Part shown: in pieces, positions 1-6,621 of the stretch | Position numbering within the stretch: the stretch's first letter is position 1 | Layout: the number at the start of each line of letters is the position of its first letter | NCBI GenBank assembly: GCA_020628165.1 | Contig: JAHDFM010000025.1 | Coordinates: 1 to 48,867, forward strand | Direction of reading: 5' to 3' | Origin: Bdellovibrionales bacterium | Lineage (GTDB): Bacteria > Bdellovibrionota > Bdellovibrionia > Bdellovibrionales > UBA1609 | DNA: 48,867 nt | The notes under the pieces: model-generated | What the model was told of the DNA's origin: nothing | Databases searched by the model: none | The model's input: only the letters and a program-made list of their open reading frames with translations | Program-made: the position numbers and the translations under genes

Positions 1-122
1 ATGAGTACCCCGTCATCAGGCACATGCTCAACCTTGAAAGCGTGAACACCTATGAGGGCACCGAAGACATTCACAGGCTTGTAGTTGGTATGGACATCAC
101 TGGCCAGTCTGCTATCAAGTGA
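1..122 (+). CDS. glutaryl-CoA dehydrogenase-like acyl-CoA dehydrogenase, C-terminal fragment
   Basis: Only the last 39 codons lie in the window (reading frame begins at base 3, stop TGA at 120-122). The peptide contains [19 protein letters not shown], which matches the C-terminal helix of acyl-CoA dehydrogenases. The wording [14 protein letters not shown] is closest to glutaryl-CoA dehydrogenase. In this family the Glu of the YEGT motif is the catalytic base that removes the alpha proton. The enzyme would convert glutaryl-CoA to crotonyl-CoA in lysine/tryptophan breakdown, passing electrons to ETF. The gene runs off the left edge, so substrate class rests on this one motif. Another short-chain acyl-CoA dehydrogenase is possible. 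Confidence 0.8.
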   Translation, partial: EYPVIRHMLNLESVNTYEGTEDIHRLVVGMDITGQSAIK

Positions 123-206
123 CGACGATTGCTACGTAGGTAGATATTTTACAATAACTTCGATCTTTCATTGCGAGAGTGAAGCAATGATGTCATTTTC
201 TACTCT

Positions 207-1109
207 ATGGATGAGCACTTTTGGAAAATCAAAGATCAATTTTCAGAGCAAGCAAAACCACTCAAACAAGAGTTCGATGCTTTTTTTGCCAACCCACTCA
301 ATACTCGCCCAGAGCGTTTTTGCTGGGACTATTGGTACGTCAAAGACCAGTACAAACTCATCCGCACACCGGCTGATCACTTTTTTTCGGAACAGGTTTT
401 CAAAAGTTTTATTGATGAACTAAAAAAGTGGGGTTTAAACAACTTAGGCTGCTCACAGATATCCCCCATCTGGCTCAGTTATTACATTGATGGCTGTGAA
501 CAAAAGCTGCACACCGATAGCCCTCACGGGCCGTGGGCTTTTGTTTACTCAATAACAAACTGGTCTGAAAGAGACTTCAGCGGTGGTGAGACGGTCATTT
601 TAAAGCCTGAGACCTTGTGCTTTTGGGATTACTTTGAGCCCGGCAAAAGTGTGGAGCACAACAGTCTTGTTAAAAAAATTGCGCCAGAATTCAATCGCCT
701 CACCGTATTTGACCCGCGCTTTCCTCATGGAGTGAACTCCGTAGTTAATGCGCACGAACCTAAAGATGCTCGCATTGTCTTACATGGCTGGTTCACAGAG
801 CCACAACCAACATTCAGCGGCGCTCACGATGAACAGAAGTGCCACAACACTTTAAGCACTGTATTTGAAAGCATGCAAAATGAATTAAAACAACTCAGCA
901 CCTTTCACGGTCTACTGTCATTAAAGTTTGAAATTGATTCCACAGGAAAAGTGACTAACGAAGAAACATTATGTAACACTTTAATAGAGTATAACTCACA
1001 AAACAGTGAAGATGATCTCATTGATTTTTTATGTTCTCACATGAAACAAACACAATTTCCTAGCAATGAAAACAGCTACCATCTTTATCTTCCGCTGCTC
1101 TTCAAATAA
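207..1109 (+). CDS. 2OG-Fe(II) oxygenase-like protein with TonB/AgmX-like C-terminal domain
   Basis: The 300-residue product has a double-stranded beta-helix oxygenase signature: HTD at residues 102-104 (Fe ligands His102 and Asp104), a distal His174 in FPHGV, and Arg189 in ARIVLHGWF as the likely 2-oxoglutarate anchor. FSGGETVIL near 124-132 is also typical of the prolyl-hydroxylase-like branch. There is no signal peptide, so it is probably cytosolic. Residues about 213-300 form a second module (GLLSLKFEID-TGKV, then FP and LPLLF at the end). This resembles the small alpha/beta C-terminal domain of TonB/AgmX-type proteins, although there is no membrane anchor. The ATG at 207 is the first possible start after an in-frame stop at 180-182, and no clear Shine-Dalgarno precedes it. 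The substrate is unknown. The oxygenase call is fairly firm; the second domain is inference. Confidence 0.75.
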   Translation: MDEHFWKIKDQFSEQAKPLKQEFDAFFANPLNTRPERFCWDYWYVKDQYKLIRTPADHFFSEQVFKSFIDELKKWGLNNLGCSQISPIWLSYYIDGCEQKLHTDSPHGPWAFVYSITNWSERDFSGGETVILKPETLCFWDYFEPGKSVEHNSLVKKIAPEFNRLTVFDPRFPHGVNSVVNAHEPKDARIVLHGWFTEPQPTFSGAHDEQKCHNTLSTVFESMQNELKQLSTFHGLLSLKFEIDSTGKVTNEETLCNTLIEYNSQNSEDDLIDFLCSHMKQTQFPSNENSYHLYLPLLFK

Positions 1110-1276
1110 TTTTTTACAATTCACTTATTGATGCTGTTTATAGGTCATTATTTCGAATTTCGAAATGTAAGAACACCTCAATAATAAATTTATTTTATCA
1201 ACGAAAAAAATGTGACAGTGCTTTTGATTGGACATATAGTTTTTATACATAAAACTTAAACAACAACGGAGATAAC

Positions 1277-2206
1277 ATGATTCAGCTATTGATCGCACTC
1301 ATATCATTTAATTTGTATGCTATGAACACCCCCGAGGAACTCTGGCAAAGTAACGACAACCAACACATCCTTATGCTTGGTTCCACTTATGAAGACTTCA
1401 ACATTGACCAGTTTGAGCAAAATACAAATGTCTCGGGTGAGTTTTCAAGTAAAACAAAAATTTACACTTTTGATTACGAATATGGCTTAACCGACAATTA
1501 CAGTGTTGGTTTAGGAGCTACATACGTTGATTCATTGACGAAATTCACCAATACTAATGGTCTTAACGAAAGAGACCGCATAACAGGCTTAAATGGCATC
1601 AGCCTCAACCTGAAAGGTCGACACTTCTTTTCAAACGTTCATGGTGTGCACTTTGGCTTAAGATCACAATTTTCAATAGCCAACAAAGTTCGTGACGAAG
1701 TGAGCACTGACTCTTATGAGTCCAATGCCTCACTCGGTCGTCACATTTTTACTCCATACTTGGCATACGCCTTTAACCAAAAGAACTGGTTAATAGGTCT
1801 TAAACTTGAGCAAGAGATCGCTCTAAAGAAGACTACTGAGTTTGAGTCTGGCGGCACTCTCACCAGCGAACAAGACTCTAAAGGTGACCAAGCTTCTAGC
1901 GCCACAGTGTTTATTGAAAGAGACTTGGGCGACCAAAACTGGGCCGGATTGTCATTCAAATACTCAACATTTTCTGACTTCAAATTTGAAAGCAATGATG
2001 TTTATGACCCATCAGCTCGTGCTGATCATTTCCTCGTACAGCTTTACGGGAATATCAAGCTCACTTCACACCTAGAGTTGATACCAAAAGTTTATTACAT
2101 TCGCTTTAAAGATGATGATGAAGCTGATGCCAGTAACCCTAACACGATTGAAAAGCTCAGTGGTGGTTCATCAGCATATATTTTACAACTTAGATATTTG
2201 TTTTAA
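1277..2206 (+). CDS. outer-membrane beta-barrel protein
   Basis: The 309-residue product starts with a short signal peptide (hydrophobic MIQLLIALISFNLYA, probable cleavage after Ala15). The rest is alternating hydrophobic/polar strands with short turns, and it ends in YILQLRYLF. A C-terminal Phe in an amphipathic strand is the usual BAM recognition signal, so an integral outer-membrane barrel is likely. I see no family motif that would tell a porin from an assembly, adhesion or transport barrel. GGAG lies 7 bases ahead of the ATG. The stop codon abuts the stop of the convergent gene at 2207 with no spacer, so transcripts of the two genes must end inside each other or overlap. Confidence 0.7.
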   Translation: MIQLLIALISFNLYAMNTPEELWQSNDNQHILMLGSTYEDFNIDQFEQNTNVSGEFSSKTKIYTFDYEYGLTDNYSVGLGATYVDSLTKFTNTNGLNERDRITGLNGISLNLKGRHFFSNVHGVHFGLRSQFSIANKVRDEVSTDSYESNASLGRHIFTPYLAYAFNQKNWLIGLKLEQEIALKKTTEFESGGTLTSEQDSKGDQASSATVFIERDLGDQNWAGLSFKYSTFSDFKFESNDVYDPSARADHFLVQLYGNIKLTSHLELIPKVYYIRFKDDDEADASNPNTIEKLSGGSSAYILQLRYLF

Positions 2207-2770
2207 TTAATTTTGACAAAGGGCCATCATGTCTTGACGAAGACTTTTTAGGAAGTCGTGAAAGTCTTGGCCCTCTTGTTGACAAAACTCTAAAATCACA
2301 CCGCTGTAGCAAGCATCAGGAGCACCTATTTTGTCATGCAAGGTGCGCTTGCCATCAAAGTAAATAGCAAATTGATCGATGTTTTTAATTTCTAGTGTGC
2401 AAAACACATCTGGGTCTGCTTTGACTGTGCGGTAGCAGTAATTGGCTTTATCATACTTATCTAAAAACTCAGCTCGCGTATTAGCATCGAGGTCCACTTC
2501 TTTTCGGCACATGTCATTGCCAGGGGCTCCTAAGTCTCTTTTGTGTGCGATGACCTTGTTGTTTTTAATATCTATTTCAACGTGCTCGACACTTTCTGAA
2601 ACTTCAGCACTAAAGCCTTTGGCAAAAACGAATTGCTCCATTCTTTCTGGTAACTTCTGCACCGATTGTAATTTGCCATCTTCTGTTTTTTGAATTTTGC
2701 AGTTTTGATAAAATAGAACTGTCGAAGTAACACCGATCAATATAAATACAATTTTTATGATTTTAGACAT
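2207..2770 (-). CDS. putative lipoprotein of unknown function
   Basis: The 187-residue product begins with a basic-hydrophobic signal (MSKIIKIVFILIGVTSTVLF) followed by YQNC, placing Cys24 where a lipidated cysteine would sit. Asn at -1 is not canonical; most lipoboxes have Gly, Ala or Ser there. The mature part has several Cys (in DMCRKE, NYCYRT, VFCTLE, DACYSG, EFCQQE and a terminal LCQN), which suggests disulphides outside the cytoplasm. I recognise no domain. It is convergent with the barrel gene ending at 2206 and stands alone. The upstream region holds an inverted-repeat element. Confidence 0.6.
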   Translation of the reverse strand: MSKIIKIVFILIGVTSTVLFYQNCKIQKTEDGKLQSVQKLPERMEQFVFAKGFSAEVSESVEHVEIDIKNNKVIAHKRDLGAPGNDMCRKEVDLDANTRAEFLDKYDKANYCYRTVKADPDVFCTLEIKNIDQFAIYFDGKRTLHDKIGAPDACYSGVILEFCQQEGQDFHDFLKSLRQDMMALCQN

Positions 2771-3173
2771 TTAAAACTCCCCTCATCCACCTAATATTGT
2801 ATTATAATTAGACTCAAGCGCAAATTTATTCTGCAACTGTTTCAAAGTAAAACATCAAATGAGCCGCGTAACTATCCGATAGTATAGGTTTTTCAACTGA
2901 GAACCTGTTGCTAGTGCGATCATCGAGAACTCAACCCCGTCATCCTGAGCGTAATGCTGTCACCCTCAGCGAAGCGAAGGACCCAAGCTCACAATTCTGT
3001 ACTTTGCGACAGATCCTTCACACTTTAATATGTGGTGTTTGATTAGGTCCTTCGCTGCGCTCAAGATGACATTTCTGTGTTCAAAATCATAATGGGAAAT
3101 TCATTCCAGGGCCTTGGTAAAGCTCTTTCACCTTTGCTTCATAAATGGATAAAAACTTTATAGAATAGAGAAA
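2771..3173. other. intergenic region holding an inverted-repeat element
   Basis: This 403-base stretch separates two divergent genes. The only clear structure is the repeat element at 2939-3070. The bases just ahead of the lipoprotein gene (2770-2820) are AT-rich and could hold its promoter, but no pair of -35/-10 boxes with good spacing stands out. I see no further gene. Confidence 0.5.
2939..3070. repeat. dispersed inverted-repeat (MITE/REP-like) element, most complete copy
   Basis: The 132-bp element begins GTCATCCTGAGCG and ends GCGCTCAAGATGAC, giving imperfect terminal inverted repeats. Inside lie GCGAAGCGAAGGACC (2969-2983) and its inverse counterpart GGTCCTTCGCTGCGC (3046-3060), so the transcript can fold into a long hairpin. 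The right half (3033-3069) matches 35949-35985 with only a few differences, showing this is a family and not a chance palindrome. It encodes no protein. A mobile non-autonomous element or REP-like element is the likeliest reading. Confidence 0.75.
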
Positions 3174-4991
3174 GTGTTAGTTAAAGTTCTTCTCTTACAC
3201 AGTCTTGCTTTCTTTTTCCTATCTTCAAATGCATTGGCTCAACCCACAGTTTGTGTTGCTTCTATTAATTCAGAAGATGAAGAGCAGGTGATGCGTGAGG
3301 AATTGACCCAGCAAGGTTTTAAATTCATCAACCTCCTTGATTTCCAAAAAGAGGGCACCAATTGGATCGACAATGCTTGTAATCATCGCGACAGTAACGG
3401 TGAAAAAATTCGTTGTGATGTTAAAATGATTTCGGCTCACTTTGCCGAACGATTTGTTGGTGATAAGGGGCAAGATGCCATGCTAAAGCTCACTGATTTA
3501 GAAAAATGGTCTTGCCAAAAAGATGATCCAGAAAATAACTGCAGTGGTATACTTAACCCCACGGAAGTATTTTTGATGGGTTGTAACACACTCGCAGGTA
3601 AAGAGGTCGACCGAAAAACTGGTAGAACCATCGATCAATACATGAAAAACATTTCAAAATATGCTCCCGCCGACTTAGTCCAAGACATTGCAATGTCCAG
3701 ATTTGGACCTATTGGTTCTTCAAACCAAGACCGAGTTCGCTCCGTTTACGGTGACACTACCAAAATTTACGCCTTTGCCGATACAGCTCCCACAGGACCT
3801 CAAATCCGCAAGTATTTTCGCAATTATTTTAAAAAAATTAATGACCAACACGGCAATTATGAACAGCACCTAGAAAAAACAAGTTTAAAAAAAATAGAGA
3901 ATCAACGCAAAATTGCTGAGGGCGCTCTTGACCTTCTTAATAATACCACCTTAAAGACTGAAGTTGAACGTGGCAGTGGCAATGTCACAGTCATTACTTG
4001 CAACGGCTTGAGCGCTGGCAATGCTCAAGAAAAAAAGTGTTTTTTATTTAACAACGACCCAGATCTCTTACCTAGCAATGTCGAACAAGCTTTGGATTTA
4101 TTGGCCTCTGAAGATGCCGATCAGTTTCTTCCTCAAATTGCAGAATTCTTCAAAAAAAATCACAAAGACATTGTCAAAGATCCAGAAATGGTTCGTGACA
4201 TTCAATTTATGTTACAAAATAGTGACGCGGCAAAAAACTTGAAAAAGATGCTAGACGAACTGAATGAGTTCGACCCAGATAACAAAGTTCCCAACAGCCG
4301 CATAAATTTAATCTACTTACAACACCTTCTTGAGCACCAAGATGGCAGAAAAGAGGAGCTCGGTAAAAAGCTAAAGTCTGCACTCAAAGATAAAAACGGT
4401 AAACTTCCTGCCCTAGTTCGAAAAAACTCAAATATATTTTGCGAAATCTACTATGTAAACTTCACTAGAATGCCTGTGAGCTCAAGTGACTTTAATGAAA
4501 TGCCCAAGTCTGTTGATGGAATTGCTCCACTTAGGTGCACTAAAATAGATCAGAGATCAGGTGGTGCTTTCACTCAAGCGGCCAATGACATTATTAAGAA
4601 GGATGGAGCAAAATTAACAACAGCACAGCGATTAAAAATGATTCGCTCCATTCAGGACTTTCCTTATGCAGATAACTTTCCAGAATTAAATACTTTTATC
4701 ACCCAACAGGCGTCTTACCCAAAAAGTGACAGCAATAAAAACCATATACGCTTTCAAACTTATGCTCACAACAACCGTTTGTTGTCGACTAACCCAAGTA
4801 CTCGCGATGATGCGGCCATTAAAATGCTAACAATGAATTCAAGCTTTTCCCTGCAACATTTATTAAGGCGCGTGCAAGCGGGAGAGTACAAGCTATCACC
4901 AGCTGTTATAGAAAAAGCCAAACAAATTCGCCAAACAAAAAATCCAGCCAAAAATCACTATCGTTACTTAACCGCCATCCTTGGCGAGTAA
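3174..4991 (+). CDS. large secreted protein, possible clan-CD-like (CHAT/caspase fold) N-terminal region
   Basis: The 605-residue product has a signal peptide (hydrophobic residues 4-20, cleavage near ALA-QP at 22-23). Residues 80-145 hold KMISAHF with His89 and EVFLMGCNTLAG with Cys137. That order, a His after a beta strand and then a Cys after a strand ending in GCNT, recalls the catalytic dyad of CHAT/caspase-like proteins. This is only a pattern-level resemblance. The remaining 450 residues are mainly helical and charged, with no motif I know. The start is GTG at 3174: the upstream in-frame ATG at 3144 is closed by a stop, and GAG lies shortly before. The gene stands alone and is followed by a degraded inverted repeat. 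Confidence 0.6.
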   Translation: MLVKVLLLHSLAFFFLSSNALAQPTVCVASINSEDEEQVMREELTQQGFKFINLLDFQKEGTNWIDNACNHRDSNGEKIRCDVKMISAHFAERFVGDKGQDAMLKLTDLEKWSCQKDDPENNCSGILNPTEVFLMGCNTLAGKEVDRKTGRTIDQYMKNISKYAPADLVQDIAMSRFGPIGSSNQDRVRSVYGDTTKIYAFADTAPTGPQIRKYFRNYFKKINDQHGNYEQHLEKTSLKKIENQRKIAEGALDLLNNTTLKTEVERGSGNVTVITCNGLSAGNAQEKKCFLFNNDPDLLPSNVEQALDLLASEDADQFLPQIAEFFKKNHKDIVKDPEMVRDIQFMLQNSDAAKNLKKMLDELNEFDPDNKVPNSRINLIYLQHLLEHQDGRKEELGKKLKSALKDKNGKLPALVRKNSNIFCEIYYVNFTRMPVSSSDFNEMPKSVDGIAPLRCTKIDQRSGGAFTQAANDIIKKDGAKLTTAQRLKMIRSIQDFPYADNFPELNTFITQQASYPKSDSNKNHIRFQTYAHNNRLLSTNPSTRDDAAIKMLTMNSSFSLQHLLRRVQAGEYKLSPAVIEKAKQIRQTKNPAKNHYRYLTAILGE

Positions 4992-5043
4992 AATAAAAAT
5001 TACGTTCCCCTGAACAAAGCTCCGTTACTAAGAATGAACGGTT

Positions 5044-5093
5044 GTCATCTTGAGCTTTATCATTATGACGGGGCTTCGTTCACGCTCACAATG
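5044..5093. repeat. degraded copy of the GTCATCCTGAGC inverted-repeat family
   Basis: GTCATCTTGAGC at 5044-5055 and the inverse-type GGGCTTCGTTCACGCTCAC near 5071-5089 give a shortened, diverged version of the element at 2939-3070. It sits between two convergent genes, where it could also act as a transcript end. Confidence 0.5.
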
Positions 5094-5122
5094 CTGGGCT
5101 CATGAAGACAGTATAACGAGCT

Positions 5123-5605
5123 TTATGTATTTTCTTGAAGGGATTTTCTTAGGGCGAGACGGTGTTCTCTGCGGATTTTAGCGGCCTCGTATCTTCGCTT
5201 CTCAGAAACTGATTCTGGGCTTAATCTTGGCACCTTTGTAGGCTTACCGTCGTCACCTAGGGCAACAAAGGTTAAATAAGCGCTGGCTGTGTGAAAGGTT
5301 CTGTTCTGTATTGGGTTTTCAGCCTGAACGCGCACACCCACTTCCATGGAGGTGTTAGACACGTAATTCACACTCGCTAATAAGTTAACGATCCACCCCT
5401 TATAAACAGGAGCTATAAAATTAAGGGCATCGATACTTGCAGTAACTACGGGTCGTGATGAGTGTCTTTGGGCCGAAATGGCGGCGGCGATATCAATCCA
5501 GGACATGATTGTGCCACCAAAAATAGAATTTAAAGAATTAATATGAGTTGGAAGCACCATCTCAGTCATGTGCACAATTGAATTTGAGACAGGCTTTGCT
5601 TCCAA
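5123..5605 (-). CDS. acyl-CoA thioesterase, hotdog fold (YciA/BACH-like)
   Basis: The 160-residue product has the arrangement of the acyl-CoA thioester hydrolase family: HMTEMVLPTHINSLNSIFGG near residues 12-31 and IMSWIDIAAAISAQRH just after. In the family, the Asp on this central helix takes part in hydrolysis. VVTASIDALNFIAPVYKG follows as the central strands. The tail (after about 130) is basic and helical. It would hydrolyse acyl-CoA to free acid and CoA in the cytosol; chain length cannot be read from sequence. It follows the LuxR-type gene on the same strand by 22 bases and is probably co-transcribed with it. Confidence 0.85.
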   Translation of the reverse strand: MEAKPVSNSIVHMTEMVLPTHINSLNSIFGGTIMSWIDIAAAISAQRHSSRPVVTASIDALNFIAPVYKGWIVNLLASVNYVSNTSMEVGVRVQAENPIQNRTFHTASAYLTFVALGDDGKPTKVPRLSPESVSEKRRYEAAKIRREHRLALRKSLQENT

Positions 5606-5627
5606 CTTTAAATAACCAATATATTAT

Positions 5628-6050
5628 TTAGTAAAAGCTTCCGCCGGTGTTTCCACCGAAACCATTACCTGTGTTGTTACCACCACCTAAGTCAGTGTTA
5701 CCAGCACCCGGGTTAATTCCACCGATTGTTTGGTTACCTGCAGGGATTGTGTTTGTAACATTTTGCTGACCAACTGGCATTTGATTGATGGCTCTTGCTG
5801 GCTCTTGCTGAGCAGTTCCAGTTTGATCTTTTTCGATGAAACTCATGTGTGGTAAACACCATACAATCAACTGGGCACGAGACTTAACACTCATTTTTTT
5901 GTAAATGTTAGTTAAGTGAAACTTAACAGTTTTCTCAGTCACAAAAAGACGATTGGCAACTTCCTTATTAGAAAGCCCCTGTGTAACCAACTCCGCTACT
6001 TCCGCTTCTCTGTTCGACAATCCTTTTGATATTAATACATCTCTGAGCAT
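5628..6050 (-). CDS. LuxR-type HTH regulator with Gly/Asn-rich tail
   Basis: The 140-residue product consists of a GerE/LuxR DNA-binding domain at residues about 10-68 (LSNREAEVAELV, GLSNKEVANRLFVTEKTVK, FHLTNIYKKM). A low-complexity tail rich in Gly, Asn, Gln and Thr follows from about residue 75. There is no receiver or autoinducer-binding domain ahead of the HTH, so it is not a classical response regulator. The tail is likely disordered and could mediate protein contacts. The thioesterase gene follows at 22 bases. A long AT-rich leader (6051-6621) precedes it. DNA binding is firm; targets and signal are unknown. Confidence 0.85.
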   Translation of the reverse strand: MLRDVLISKGLSNREAEVAELVTQGLSNKEVANRLFVTEKTVKFHLTNIYKKMSVKSRAQLIVWCLPHMSFIEKDQTGTAQQEPARAINQMPVGQQNVTNTIPAGNQTIGGINPGAGNTDLGGGNNTGNGFGGNTGGSFY

Positions 6051-6621
6051 CCTTGCTCCCTCCCAAATCCTTTGGTTAATAATACGTTTGGGCCCACTTG
6101 CCCGACTCTATAAAAGTCTGACAGCCTTTTGGTTTTGTATCAAGCACTTTTCCAGACTTTTCAACTAAACTAGACTGGATTATTGTTTTAAAAATTACCT
6201 GTAGAACCATTGATAAGTCTTGTTTATGCCTGCGATTTGTCTGGGTTTTTGGTGGACAAAAGACACCCACGAGAAATGTCCTGGCAGCCCTTGTTCTATA
6301 AGACTTTCATCTTATATATAGTGTGAATTCCTATTATTAAGTCTAAGTGAATTTTGTATTAAAAGTTCATTTGATGTTGAGTTTCTAAAAAATAAAAAAT
6401 CCTCTTTTTAATACATAGAATTGGAAGAAAGATTGTTAATAACCTTGAGTTCATTAAAAAAAGCAAATGACTCTAAACACTTATACAAAAGCACTTAAAA
6501 TTAACTGAGATATCTATCTAATAAGTATTTTTGTGCGCAGAGTTAACCTTTTTACCATCATCGCTTTAGGTTATTCACAAAATCATTTTATATAAATTTT
6601 TAACTAATAAAGAAAACAAAC
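6051..6621. other. 571-base AT-rich intergenic region
   Basis: No coding potential is convincing on either strand. A small perfect stem (TATAAGA at 6297-6303 with TCTTATA at 6310-6316) is the only structure I found. The region must carry the promoter of the LuxR-type gene and the transcript end of glnD. Its length, about twice that of other gaps here, leaves room for a small RNA or regulatory sites that I cannot identify. Confidence 0.4.

Noticed and set aside
85-423. 112-codon frame overlapping the oxygenase gene
   Set aside because: The other frame has clear oxygenase motifs; this one is a Ser/Thr/Phe-rich shadow.
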